From: Rhodococcus oxybenzonivorans
GTDB lineage: Bacteria; Actinomycetota; Actinomycetes; Mycobacteriales; Mycobacteriaceae
Reading direction: 5' to 3'
NCBI RefSeq assembly: GCF_003130705.1
Contig: NZ_CP021354.1
Coordinates: 6,138,001-6,202,000 of the forward strand
Length of the DNA: 64,000 bases
The translations under genes were made by a program, and so were the position numbers. How positions within the stretch are numbered: position 1 is the stretch's first letter; the number at the start of each line of letters is the position of its first letter. This document shows, in pieces, positions 1 through 9,796 of the stretch. The notes under the pieces are model-generated. The model saw nothing but the letters and a program-made list of their open reading frames with translations, was not told the origin of the DNA and ran no database searches.

Positions 1-18
1 TGAAGTCGAAGGACAAAA

Positions 19-1191
19 GTGAGCGAACTCCACGCATCCTCGATGGCGACGCTACGAACTGTCGCCGACGACCCGGTCTCGTATGCACTGAATTGGAAAG
101 CTGCACATAGCCGCCCCGTCATCGGATCCTTCCCCATGAATTTTCCGTCGGAGATCGTCCACGCCGTTGGCGCACTCCCGGTGATCATCCAAGAGAGCAA
201 GACCCCGATCACCGAGGGCCGCAGCATGCTCGCCGAGTTCTACTGCGGATACACCCGGAGCGTCGCCGATCAGGCATCCATAGGGGAACTCGATGTCTTC
301 GATGGTTTCGTTGTTGCCGACCATTGCGTTCAGCTCCTGGGAGCTGTGGACGCCATCCGCTACTCCCGTCCGGAAAAACCGGTGCACTTCGCGCAATTCA
401 CCAGCGCGATGGACGACGCTTGGACCAAACCTCGCGTCGACGGGCGGATCAGTGATCTGAAGACCGAGATCGAGACCGTCGTGCGCGCCCGCCTCACCGA
501 CGCCGATCTGGCCCGAAGCATCAAAGCCTTCAATGAGAACCGCCGTCTGCTTCGCCATTTCTACGACTTACGCCGGTCCGGACGAGCACGCATCACCGCC
601 AGCGAGATGCAGCTACTCGTCAAGTCGAGCATGGTGATGGACATCCATGAGCACACAGCGGTCTTGCTCGAACTGCTCGATAGAATTGTCGTACGCGACG
701 AGGCACCGGACGACCTCGTGCGGCTCCACCTGTCGGGTCACTTCTGCCATGCACCCAAGCCCGAGATTCTCGACGTCATAGAAGAATCCGGTGGTCTCGT
801 AGTCGACGACGATCTTTACACCGGCTTCCGGTACATCTCCACGGACGTCCCCGAAGACGGAGATCCCCTCGCTGCGCTGTCAACGTGGTACTTGGAACGA
901 AACATCAACGCGCCGTGCCCGACACGAGTTACCAATAAAGTCGACTGGGACACCTACCTGCTGGAATCGCTCGAGGCGAGCCGCTCGGTAGGCGTCGTCG
1001 TGCTGATGGCCAAATTCTGTGAACCTCACATGCTGTACTACCCGGAGTTACGCAAGGCGCTAGAGGCCCACGGAGTTCAATCGCTACTGATCGAGACCGA
1101 ACACGAAGGTATTCCGATCGAGACTTTGCGCACAAAGATGGAGACGTTCGTCGAGCGAATCCGCCGTCACCCGTCGCCCCTTCCGGCTTGA
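19..1191 (+). CDS. 2-hydroxyacyl-CoA dehydratase / benzoyl-CoA reductase-type subunit (HgdB/BcrC/BadD family)
   Basis: The 390-residue protein has the size and sequence character of the smaller subunit of the HgdB/BcrC family, whose members carry a [4Fe-4S] cluster and act on CoA thioesters after single-electron activation. Cys76 lies in a FYCGYTRS context and a second cysteine in KFCEP near residue 339, both candidate cluster ligands. The start is GTG with GAAGGA five bases upstream; a TGA at bases 1-3 may end an unseen upstream gene. The next gene encodes the partner subunit and the one after it the ATP-dependent activator, so the three form one operon. The substrate cannot be read from sequence: a 2-hydroxyacyl-CoA, an aromatic acyl-CoA or another thioester are all possible. 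Confidence 0.8.
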   Translation: MSELHASSMATLRTVADDPVSYALNWKAAHSRPVIGSFPMNFPSEIVHAVGALPVIIQESKTPITEGRSMLAEFYCGYTRSVADQASIGELDVFDGFVVADHCVQLLGAVDAIRYSRPEKPVHFAQFTSAMDDAWTKPRVDGRISDLKTEIETVVRARLTDADLARSIKAFNENRRLLRHFYDLRRSGRARITASEMQLLVKSSMVMDIHEHTAVLLELLDRIVVRDEAPDDLVRLHLSGHFCHAPKPEILDVIEESGGLVVDDDLYTGFRYISTDVPEDGDPLAALSTWYLERNINAPCPTRVTNKVDWDTYLLESLEASRSVGVVVLMAKFCEPHMLYYPELRKALEAHGVQSLLIETEHEGIPIETLRTKMETFVERIRRHPSPLPA

Positions 1192-1218
1192 ATCCGCCGC
1201 ACACTTCAGGAGTTCACC

Positions 1219-2559
1219 ATGACGCTCGCAGATCAGAATCAAGACAAGACCAACCGCCTGAAGAGCACTCGGCTCGGCGGGAAGATGACCGCAGACTACT
1301 GGGACAACATCTTCACCGCGAAGGAACGCGGCAAACACGTCGTCTGGTACAACGGCGCCGCCATGAATCCGCTCTTCCAAGCGGCGGGACTCGAATGGTG
1401 CCATGGTGAGGCCTTCGCCGCTCGACTGGCCGCGCAACACCTCGAAGAGCCTGCGCAGGCCGCCGGGGCCGAGTACGGCTACATCGGCGAGCTCTGTTCA
1501 TACGCCCGTACGCACCTAGGGTGCGCGGTTCTGACCCAACAAACCATCAGTGAACGACAGACCGGTGTGGTCGGGGTGGTGGACCAGCAGGAACTTGCAG
1601 CGAAGTTGCCCGCACCGGACTTCTTCGTCAACGGCTACGCAGGGTGCAGCACCGGACAGCAGTGGGACGCCATGACCTACCGCGTCTTCGACCGCAAGCT
1701 TCCGATCTTCAACGTGTCGCTGCCGATGTTGTGGGGCAACAAGCCCGACGCCGGCTATATGCGCGGCGAAGAATGGGAAGAAGTCAGCACGTACGCCGAA
1801 GGCCAGTTGCGCGAACTCGTCAGCTTCCTCGAGCATCAGACCGGACGACCTTTCGACTGGGACCTGTTGAGCGAGAGTATGTCCTACATCAAGCGCGCTT
1901 CCGAACTGCGACTCGAAGCGATGCAACTGTGCACGCTGGCGCCGACACCCGCGACGTACTGGGATTGGGTTGCCAGCATCGCACCCATCAACTTCCTACC
2001 CGGCAACCAGGCACTGGTCGACTACTTCGCCGGCGTGAAAGCCGAGATCCAGCAACGCATCGTCGACGGCATCTCCGGGGTGGCGAACGAACGCTACCGC
2101 GTCTACTTCGATGGCATCATGAACTGGAACAAGCTCGGTTTCCTCACGAGGAAGTTCGCCGAATACGACGTCGCGGTCGTCGCCGGTCGCTACACCCACG
2201 AATCATTCTGGCAGGAACCACAACTCATCGATATCGACAACCCTCTCCGCGGCATGGCTCAGCACTACCTGCTCTGCCCGCTCAACCACGGTTTGAGAAA
2301 CCTGCAGGAGCTGCTGCTTCGCCGTCTCGACGAGTACTCGATCGATGGCATTGCCTTCCATTCGACCCGAACGTGCCGAGCGATGACAAATCCACAGTCG
2401 ATGCTCGCCAAATCCGCTGAGCGTGAGCGAGGCGTCAAATCGTTCTTCTTCGAAGGCGACGTCGCAGACGCCTCGTTCTACAACGACGAGCTGTTCGACA
2501 GCCGCCTCGAGGCAATGCTCGAAGCAATCGACGTGCAGCGGATGAAGACTCTAGCCTGA
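1219..2559 (+). CDS. 2-hydroxyacyl-CoA dehydratase / benzoyl-CoA reductase-type subunit (BcrB/BadE-like)
   Basis: This 446-residue protein is the larger partner subunit; about 440 residues is usual for BcrB/BadE. Family-like cysteine contexts are GELCSYARTHLGC near residue 92 and STRTCRAM toward the C-terminus. AGGAG lies about seven bases upstream of the ATG. The gene starts 27 bases after the first subunit, and its TGA overlaps the ATG of the activase by one base. In the family the two subunits form the heterodimer that holds the iron-sulfur clusters and the substrate. Dehydratase and ring-reductase members cannot be separated by eye. Confidence 0.8.
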   Translation: MTLADQNQDKTNRLKSTRLGGKMTADYWDNIFTAKERGKHVVWYNGAAMNPLFQAAGLEWCHGEAFAARLAAQHLEEPAQAAGAEYGYIGELCSYARTHLGCAVLTQQTISERQTGVVGVVDQQELAAKLPAPDFFVNGYAGCSTGQQWDAMTYRVFDRKLPIFNVSLPMLWGNKPDAGYMRGEEWEEVSTYAEGQLRELVSFLEHQTGRPFDWDLLSESMSYIKRASELRLEAMQLCTLAPTPATYWDWVASIAPINFLPGNQALVDYFAGVKAEIQQRIVDGISGVANERYRVYFDGIMNWNKLGFLTRKFAEYDVAVVAGRYTHESFWQEPQLIDIDNPLRGMAQHYLLCPLNHGLRNLQELLLRRLDEYSIDGIAFHSTRTCRAMTNPQSMLAKSAERERGVKSFFFEGDVADASFYNDELFDSRLEAMLEAIDVQRMKTLA

Positions 2560-3494
2560 TGGGTTGGTACGTGATGGGCGTCGACCTGGGTTCGACGACG
2601 GCAAAGGCAGTCATAGTCGATCAGGACGGCGGGCTGGCCGGATCGAGTGTCGTGCAAATGGGGGCGGTCAGCCGTGACGCCGTGCTGCGCGCGATGGATC
2701 ACGCATTGACCTCGGCCCGCATCGGTCGCGACAGCATACGACGCACCATCAGCACCGGGTATGGACGCAAGCTCGTACCCGGCGCGGACCGCTCGTTCAC
2801 CGAGATCACCTGCCATGCACGCGGCGCGGCTGCTCTGTATCCGGGCGTCCGGCTGGTAATCGACATCGGCGGGCAGGACAGCAAGGTCATCGCCGTCGAC
2901 TCCGACGGACTCGTCGACCGCTTCGCCATGAACGATCGGTGCGCCAGCGGGACCGGACGCTTCTTCGACGTGCTCGCCCGTGCATTGGAGGTCGACGTCA
3001 ACAATGTCGGCGACCTTGCGCTCTCCGGCGCGGAAGGTCTGGAAGTCAGCAGCATGTGCGCCACGTTCGCCGAGACCGAAGTCATCTCGATGCTGGCGCA
3101 AGGTCGGGAGAAGTCGGACATCGCCGCCTCGGTTCACAAAGCCGTTGCCGCCCGTACGCTGGGCTTGGTAGCACAGGTCGGGAAGGCGACGCCAACCGTG
3201 ATGACCGGCGGCGTCGCGCAGAACGCTGCCGCTCGGCACTACATCGAGAAGGCGCTGCGGCACCCCATCGATGTGCTTGCACAGCCGCAGATCGCCGGAG
3301 CATACGGAGCCGGGCTGCTCGCACGGGACGAGTACGCGGGTTCAGTTTCTTCGGCCGAATCGCGAGACGCAAAAGCCAAAGAGCAACTCTCCGTACGGGC
3401 CGCAGGAATCGTGCCGCAATGCGCCGGCTGTGACGGTACCGCCGGCGATCACAACCACGTTTCGGTGCCGCTGACACTTCGGCGCAAGTCATGA
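2559..3494 (+). CDS. BadF/BadG/BcrA/BcrD-type ATPase, acyl-CoA dehydratase activase (HgdC-like)
   Basis: A 311-residue ASKHA-fold ATPase. The phosphate loop VDLGSTTAK is at residues 8-16 and the second nucleotide motif DIGGQDSK at 102-109. Cys128 (DRCASGTGRF) and Cys167 (MCATFAE) correspond to the two cysteines through which HgdC dimers hold one bridging [4Fe-4S] cluster, so the activator looks functional. In the family it hydrolyses ATP to push one electron onto the dehydratase or reductase and is very oxygen-sensitive. The C-terminal tail of about 45 residues contains a CxxC that is not part of the core. Only one activase is visible, which fits a homodimer as in 2-hydroxyacyl-CoA dehydratases better than the two-ATPase benzoyl-CoA reductase, unless another gene lies upstream. 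Confidence 0.85.
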   Translation: MGWYVMGVDLGSTTAKAVIVDQDGGLAGSSVVQMGAVSRDAVLRAMDHALTSARIGRDSIRRTISTGYGRKLVPGADRSFTEITCHARGAAALYPGVRLVIDIGGQDSKVIAVDSDGLVDRFAMNDRCASGTGRFFDVLARALEVDVNNVGDLALSGAEGLEVSSMCATFAETEVISMLAQGREKSDIAASVHKAVAARTLGLVAQVGKATPTVMTGGVAQNAAARHYIEKALRHPIDVLAQPQIAGAYGAGLLARDEYAGSVSSAESRDAKAKEQLSVRAAGIVPQCAGCDGTAGDHNHVSVPLTLRRKS

Positions 3495-3967
3495 GTTCGA
3501 TTGACGTTGCCGATGCCACCGTCTTCATCGTGGGCGGTGACAGCGGCATCGGCCTTCTCATCGCACAGCACTTCGTCCGCGCCGGAACACAGCGCATCGG
3601 TCTGATCGCTCACGATGCCAAGCAAGGCGACGCGGCTGCGAGGACGCTCTTCACATCTGCATCCGGGATCTGGGCCCTCTCCGCCAGCGGAGACCCGGCC
3701 TCAGAATCCGACGCCGACCGCCTGTTATCCGAACTGAGCGCGTCGCTCGGAGATCCGGACATTTTTATCAACTGCTTTTCCGACGCCGGCGCAATCAGGA
3801 AATCCGTACTGTGTGCCATGCGAGAGCAGGGTTCGGGGACGGTAGTCGACGTCGGCACTCGCATCGAACCGCCGCACTATACGGATGGCATCCGCATCAC
3901 TTGGGTAGCTGCCGAGAATGCCGCACCGGATGCGGTCGCAACCGCAGTCCTGCAGCGTTGCGGCTGA
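3491..3967 (+). CDS. Short SDR-like protein, catalytic segment not evident
   Basis: A 158-residue product whose first 20 residues or so (VFIVGGDSGIGLLIAQ) match the glycine-rich nucleotide-binding turn of short-chain dehydrogenases, followed by an SDR-like FINCFSDAG. It is about 90 residues shorter than a normal SDR and has no YxxxK motif. Its ATG overlaps the activase stop in an ATGA, so it is translationally coupled to the dehydratase operon. It may be a degenerate SDR, a truncated gene, or a nucleotide-binding accessory subunit. Confidence 0.55.
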   Translation: MSSIDVADATVFIVGGDSGIGLLIAQHFVRAGTQRIGLIAHDAKQGDAAARTLFTSASGIWALSASGDPASESDADRLLSELSASLGDPDIFINCFSDAGAIRKSVLCAMREQGSGTVVDVGTRIEPPHYTDGIRITWVAAENAAPDAVATAVLQRCG

Positions 3968-4182
3968 AGAGGACCACTTGCTTGCCGCGTTCCTTCGCTG
4001 TGAACAGGTTCTCCGACCATGCTGGTGGCGGTCGGGATGACGATCTTGAACTGATCGTCCGGCATGACCGTACCGATCTCGTGACACGGCCCCACCAGCC
4101 CCGAAGAACGACCGTTGATGAACCCATCACCTCCTGCCAGAATCGGTGCTTCAGAGATTTCTTTTGCAGCAGGGGATAGCAT
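3960..4182 (-). pseudogene. Possible frameshifted gene remnant
   Basis: On the minus strand one frame reads LAGGDGFINGRSSGLVGP followed by MPDDQFKIVIPTATSMV, and a second frame continues ENLFTAKERGKQVV. The last segment closely resembles DNIFTAKERGKHVV near the N-terminus of the 446-residue dehydratase subunit in the same window. No intact frame joins the pieces and the fragment runs into the antisense of the SDR-like gene. The parent gene is not recognised. The rest of 3968-4308 holds nothing else that I can identify. Confidence 0.3.
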
Positions 4183-4308
4183 CCGGGGCACTGACCGCCA
4201 CACGACTCGACGAGAAGCCGGCGCCGGAACGTCTGTCCAACAGCTGATTCGACGATCGGGACAATCGGGTGGACGCGGGCCCGATCGCGGATCGGCCGCG
4301 CCCACGCT

Positions 4309-5394
<1,086 letters not shown>

Positions 5395-5445
5395 GATTGC
5401 TCCTCTTGTGAGTACCGAAGTCGGGGGAAGTGATTGTCGGGGTGA

Positions 5446-6324
5446 TCATTTGATGGCACCGAAGGACAGGCCGCGCACCAGCTTGTTCTGCGCCACCCAG
5501 CCGGCCAGGATGACCGGGAGCGCCGCCAGCGTCGCCGCTGCAGAAAGTCGGGCCCAGTACAGTCCCTCACCGGTGATGAATCCGACGAGGAACACCGGAA
5601 TGGTCTGCGCCTGAACGGCGGTGAGGTTGACCGCGAAGAAGAACTCATTCCACGAGAAGATCACACAGATCAACGCGGTGGCCGCAATGCCGGGAGACAC
5701 GAGCGGAAGAATTACCTCACGCACCGACGTCCACAGGCTCGCTCCGTCCATGCTCGCCGCCTCGAGCAGTTCGCCCGGGACCTCGAGGAAGAACGAGCGC
5801 ATCATCCACACCGCGATGGGCAGGTTCATCGCCGTGTACAGGATGACCAGCGCCCAGATGTTGTCGAGCAGACCGATGTCGTTGACGATCACGTACAGCG
5901 GGATGATCGCGGCCACGATCGGCAACATTTTCGTGCTGATGAAGAAGAACAGGGCGTCCTTCGTCTTGCGTACCGGCCGCAGCGACAGCGCGAACGCCGC
6001 CGGCACACCGAGTACCAGCACGAGGATCGTCGACATGGCGGTCGCGAAGGCCGAATTAAGCAGTGCGATGCCGATTCCGCTCTCGAGCACTGCCGTGAAC
6101 TGGTCCAGGGTAGGCGTGAAGAACAGCTTCGGCGGAGTCGTGTAGGCGTCACCCTCCTGCTTGAACGCGGTGAGCACCATCCAGGCCACCGGGAAGAAGA
6201 AGCCGAGGGCCACGATCCACGCCACCACACTCCACGGGCTGAACTTGCGGTGCTTGCGCGCCCGCTTCGTCTCCGGGACGGCGGGAGTCGATTCCACCGG
6301 CGCCGCCGCAGTGTCGGTACTCAT
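5446..6324 (-). CDS. Carbohydrate ABC transporter permease (MalG family)
   Basis: A 292-residue inner-membrane protein with about six hydrophobic segments and the cytoplasmic EAA loop that docks the ATPase (ELLEAASMDGA, then PLVSPGIA). GAGGAGG precedes the ATG, whose first base is also the last base of the TAA of the partner permease. With that partner it should form the channel of the importer. The neighbouring polyol dehydrogenases and xylulokinase point to mannitol, sorbitol, arabitol or xylitol as cargo; this is inference from context. Confidence 0.92.
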   Translation of the reverse strand: MSTDTAAAPVESTPAVPETKRARKHRKFSPWSVVAWIVALGFFFPVAWMVLTAFKQEGDAYTTPPKLFFTPTLDQFTAVLESGIGIALLNSAFATAMSTILVLVLGVPAAFALSLRPVRKTKDALFFFISTKMLPIVAAIIPLYVIVNDIGLLDNIWALVILYTAMNLPIAVWMMRSFFLEVPGELLEAASMDGASLWTSVREVILPLVSPGIAATALICVIFSWNEFFFAVNLTAVQAQTIPVFLVGFITGEGLYWARLSAAATLAALPVILAGWVAQNKLVRGLSFGAIK

Positions 6325-7289
6325 TACGCTGCCTCCTCGTTACCGGTAAAGCTCTTGAAGATCAGGCGCAACGCCAGGGTCGCGACGACGATGGTCGCGA
6401 TCACGACGATGACGCCCATCGCGGCGGCCTGCCCGATGTCGAATCCGAGGAACGCCCGCTGATAGATGTAGAAGGGGAGGTTGGCACTGGCCGTGCCAGG
6501 CCCGCCCTGGGTCATCATGTAGATGGCGTCGAACGTGTTGATCAGGTAGATCGCCCCCAGCACCGCACCCAGTTCGATGAACCGGCGCAAATGCGGCAGG
6601 GTCAATTCACGGAACATCGCGAAGGGCTTGGCGCCGTCCACCCGTGCCGCCTCGAGGATATCGCGCGGCATGGACTGCAGACCCGCCAGAATCAGCAGCA
6701 TCATGAAGGGCGTCCACTGCCAGATCAGGTTCACCATGACCGCGGGGAGCGGGAACCTGCTGACCCAGTCGACCTGCCCCACACCGAACGGGGAGAGGAC
6801 GAAGTTGACGATGCCGAACACGGGGTCGAACATCGTGGTTTTCCACAGCAGCGCACCGGCAACAGGCGTCACCAGGAACGGGGTGATCAGGAGGGTACGC
6901 ACGATGCCCCGGCCGAGGAAGGCGCGGTCGAGCAGCAGCGCGAGCAGCAGTCCGAGCACCACCGAGATCAGCACGGTGCCGACGATCAGGATCACGGTGT
7001 TGACCGCGACCTCACGGAACTGGCTGTCCTGGAACACGTCCACGTAGTTCTGCAGTCCGACGAACGCCTGGGAGCCCGGACGTACCAGGTTCCAGGACTG
7101 CGTCGAGTAGTACAGCGTGAACAGGAACGGGATCTGAGTCACCACGATCATGAAGATCAGGGCGGGCAGCAACGGTCCTCGGCGACGCCATCCCTCGGCG
7201 CGGGAGACGCTGTCGTCCTTGGCCTCCCGCAGTTCTCGCACCCGGTCAGCGGTGTTATCCGCGGCTGGCTTCTCCGCGATGGTGGTCAC
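6324..7289 (-). CDS. Carbohydrate ABC transporter permease (MalF/UgpA family)
   Basis: A 321-residue permease with a charged, Ala-rich N-terminal tail, six predicted membrane segments and the EAA motif ILEAARVDGAKPF. It starts with GTG, overlapping the stop of the binding-protein gene by four bases (GTGA), with GGGAGGAA inside that gene as ribosome site. It pairs with the MalG-type permease directly downstream, and together they form the membrane part of the polyol/sugar importer. Confidence 0.92.
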   Translation of the reverse strand: MTTIAEKPAADNTADRVRELREAKDDSVSRAEGWRRRGPLLPALIFMIVVTQIPFLFTLYYSTQSWNLVRPGSQAFVGLQNYVDVFQDSQFREVAVNTVILIVGTVLISVVLGLLLALLLDRAFLGRGIVRTLLITPFLVTPVAGALLWKTTMFDPVFGIVNFVLSPFGVGQVDWVSRFPLPAVMVNLIWQWTPFMMLLILAGLQSMPRDILEAARVDGAKPFAMFRELTLPHLRRFIELGAVLGAIYLINTFDAIYMMTQGGPGTASANLPFYIYQRAFLGFDIGQAAAMGVIVVIATIVVATLALRLIFKSFTGNEEAA

Positions 7290-8638
7290 TGTTCCTCCCG
7301 ATATGTCGCGCCGACGACCTCGGCGTACTGCTGTGCCTGGGCGAGCGCCTCGGGCACGGTCTGCCGGCCCGCGATGGCCGCACTGATCTGCTGACTGACG
7401 CGGGTTCCGAGATCCTGGAACTCCGGGATCGCCAGGAACTGCACGCCGGTGTACGGAACCGGTTGCACGGTAGGCGCTTCCGGTGTCGCGTTCTCGATCG
7501 CCTCGAGCGTCAGCGGACCGTAGGCCGCCGAGGCCTCCTTGTACTCGGGAATCTCATAGGTCGACAGACGGCTGCCCGGGGGCACCCGCTCCCAGCCCAG
7601 ATCCTCACCGACCGTGCGTATGTATTCTTTGTCGGTCATCCACGAGATGAACTTCCACGCCGCATCGGGGTTGTCGCTGCTCTCCGGTATTCCGAGTGAC
7701 CAGCTGTACAGCCAGCCGGAGTTGTCCTTCACCTCGATCGGTGCGGGTGCGTACCCGATCTTGCCGACGACGGCGCTCGACGACGGATCCTCCAGGGTGG
7801 ACACCGCGGACGTCGAGTCGTACCACATCGCCACCTGCCCCTGAGCCAGCTGTGTGGCGCACTCACCGAAACCGCTCGTCGCGGCACCGGGCTCGCCGTA
7901 CTCGCGCACCAGATCGACGTAGAACTGCACGGCGCGTTCCACCTCCGGACTGGTGAGCTGCGCATTCCAATCCTCGTCGAACCAGCGGCCACCGAACGTG
8001 TTGATGACGGTGTCGAGCGGCGCGAGCAACTCACCCCAGCCCGGCTTGCCACGGAGGCAGATACCGGCCATGTCTTCGGAGTCGAGTTGCTGTGCGGCTG
8101 CGGCGACCTCGGTCCACGTCGGCTTCTCCGACAGGGTGATCCCGGCCTGCTCGAACAGGTCCTTGCGGTACATCAGGAACGAGGACTCGCCGTAGAACGG
8201 CACCGAGTACATGTCCCCTTCGTAGGACAGCGACTCGCGCAGGGTGGGGATGAAGTCGGCTTCGTCGTACCCCTCGGTCGCCTCGGCGTACTCCGACAGA
8301 TTCTTCAACCAACCGTACTTGGCCCATTGCGGAGTCTCGTAATTGCTGATCATCACGACGTCGAACTCGCCGCCACCGGTTGCGGTGGATGCCGTGATCT
8401 TCGCGCGCGCCTGATTCTCCGACAGTGTCACGAACTTCAGGTCGATGTCGGGGTTCTCTTCCTCGAACTGCGACGCGAGCTTCTGAGCATCTTGCATCTG
8501 TGAGTTGGACACCATCGCAATGGTGATGGTCTGATCCGACGCGCCCAGCGATCCGGCGCCCGCGCAACCACTGAGCGTGAGGCAGAGCGCTCCCGCGCCC
8601 GCCACCAGCATCGTCGCCGGTTTCCTGTGTTTCTTCAC
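7286..8638 (-). CDS. Extracellular solute-binding lipoprotein, family 1 (sugar/polyol)
   Basis: A 450-residue lipoprotein with a basic N-terminus, hydrophobic core and lipobox LSGC with Cys25 as the lipidation site. The body is a type 1 carbohydrate-binding protein with characteristic stretches such as VVMISNYETPQWAKYGWL and PDAAWKFISWMTD. It should capture the substrate outside the membrane and hand it to the two permeases encoded next. GTG start with AGAGAGGTG upstream. The gap to the regulator gene is only 25 bases, so both probably share one transcript. The length and the linkage to mannitol-type dehydrogenase resemble SmoE/MtlE polyol-binding proteins. Confidence 0.92.
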   Translation of the reverse strand: MKKHRKPATMLVAGAGALCLTLSGCAGAGSLGASDQTITIAMVSNSQMQDAQKLASQFEEENPDIDLKFVTLSENQARAKITASTATGGGEFDVVMISNYETPQWAKYGWLKNLSEYAEATEGYDEADFIPTLRESLSYEGDMYSVPFYGESSFLMYRKDLFEQAGITLSEKPTWTEVAAAAQQLDSEDMAGICLRGKPGWGELLAPLDTVINTFGGRWFDEDWNAQLTSPEVERAVQFYVDLVREYGEPGAATSGFGECATQLAQGQVAMWYDSTSAVSTLEDPSSSAVVGKIGYAPAPIEVKDNSGWLYSWSLGIPESSDNPDAAWKFISWMTDKEYIRTVGEDLGWERVPPGSRLSTYEIPEYKEASAAYGPLTLEAIENATPEAPTVQPVPYTGVQFLAIPEFQDLGTRVSQQISAAIAGRQTVPEALAQAQQYAEVVGATYREEQ

Positions 8639-8663
8639 CGATCTTCACCTCTCTTGCGTGGTG

Positions 8664-9686
8664 CTACTGATCGAGCAGCCAACGCGCGCATTCGATGTCG
8701 CAGACCAGCATCTTGGCCAGTCCGCCGTTGAGGGCACCCAGTGCCGCATGGTGTTTCGCGGCTCCACCCGTGACGAGGATCGATCCCTCGCAGGCCCGGA
8801 TGTCGTCGAGTGGAACAGACATGGCCCGCTCGTTCAGCGGCCCATCCACGTCAGTGCCGTCGAGCCGGAAGAAACGGCCACCCACCTCGCCGACCGCGCC
8901 GAGGTCGGTAAGTACGGAGAGCATGTCGGTGTCGAGGAAGCTTCCCTCGAACAACGTGGTCGACGTGGAGACCGCGCCGGTGCCGAACATCATCATCTGC
9001 GCCGTGCGACCGACCTCGAGCGCCTTGGAGATCACCGAGTCTCCCCGCATGGATACCACCGTGGACGCATCCGCGTACAGCGGAACGGGAAGCCGAATAG
9101 TGTTCGCCTGCAATTGTTCAGCACACCTACCGAGGACGTACTCGGTGCCGGTCTGATAGTTGATGGCACTCACCGAGCCGTCGAGCTGCACAACGGTGGC
9201 GCACACCGCCGCACCCGAGGGCAGACCCTGCGCCACGGCCACCGTTTCCGGGCCCCAGGTGAAACCGAGCGTGTCGGTGTCACGGATCCGCCGTACGAGC
9301 AACGACGCAGCAGCGCGTCCCACCCCGGCGAAGCTGCCGTGTTGGTCGATCGGGCCGGCGGCGTCCACCGAATCGGCCACCACCACCGCTTCCACCAGGT
9401 TGAACCGTTTTTCGAGAGCGCGTTCCTCGTCGGAGCGCAGCGCCTCACTGAGATGCGCCGGAACCTGCACGTCGATGCGGACCAAGCCCTGCGCCTTGGC
9501 GCGGGCAACCAAGCGGCCCGCGGTGGGCCGGGAGACGCCGAGCCGAGTCGCGACCTCGGCCTGCGTCAGCCCGTCGAGGTAGTAGAGCGTTGCCGCTCGT
9601 AACGCGAGTCGTAGATCTTCCGTGGTCGACGGTGACGGGACTGCGGTGAGAGACGGCGTCGGCGCCGTCGCGTCGGGGGATGTCAC
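8664..9686 (-). CDS. SorC/DeoR-family transcriptional regulator with sugar-binding domain
   Basis: From the GTG at 9686 the protein is 340 residues: an N-terminal helix-turn-helix (LTQAEVATRLGVSRPTAGRLVARAK) and a C-terminal SorC-type effector domain related to sugar-phosphate isomerases (TLGFTWGPETVAVAQ, MMMFGTGAVS). This start is chosen because GAGGAGA sits five bases upstream; the longer open frame from 9812 would overlap the divergent dehydrogenase gene and adds an unlikely 42-residue tail. It probably senses a phosphorylated polyol or ketose and controls both divergent transcripts through the intervening inverted repeat. Confidence 0.9.
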   Translation of the reverse strand: MTSPDATAPTPSLTAVPSPSTTEDLRLALRAATLYYLDGLTQAEVATRLGVSRPTAGRLVARAKAQGLVRIDVQVPAHLSEALRSDEERALEKRFNLVEAVVVADSVDAAGPIDQHGSFAGVGRAAASLLVRRIRDTDTLGFTWGPETVAVAQGLPSGAAVCATVVQLDGSVSAINYQTGTEYVLGRCAEQLQANTIRLPVPLYADASTVVSMRGDSVISKALEVGRTAQMMMFGTGAVSTSTTLFEGSFLDTDMLSVLTDLGAVGEVGGRFFRLDGTDVDGPLNERAMSVPLDDIRACEGSILVTGGAAKHHAALGALNGGLAKMLVCDIECARWLLDQ

Positions 9687-9796
9687 TGGTTCTCCTCGCC
9701 ATGATCTCGGGCCGTGGAGCGGTACTTCGGTTGCCCGAGAAGCCGTGAGCAAATGATCACTATGCGTTCTTCTGCTCAGTACGTTAGCATCGAGAT
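9687..9796. promoter_or_regulatory. Divergent control region of the polyol locus with inverted repeat
   Basis: The 110 bases between the SorC gene and the dehydrogenase gene must hold both promoters. TGAGCA at 9746-9751 and TGCTCA at 9773-9778 form an inverted repeat with 21 bases between, centred in the interval and A/T-richer than the surroundings. It is a natural candidate operator for the SorC regulator. ACGTTAGCAT just before the dehydrogenase start may contain its -10 element. Confidence 0.5.

Noticed and set aside
8577..9602. 341-codon open frame opposite the SorC regulator
   Set aside because: No family resemblance; the SorC frame has HTH and effector motifs.
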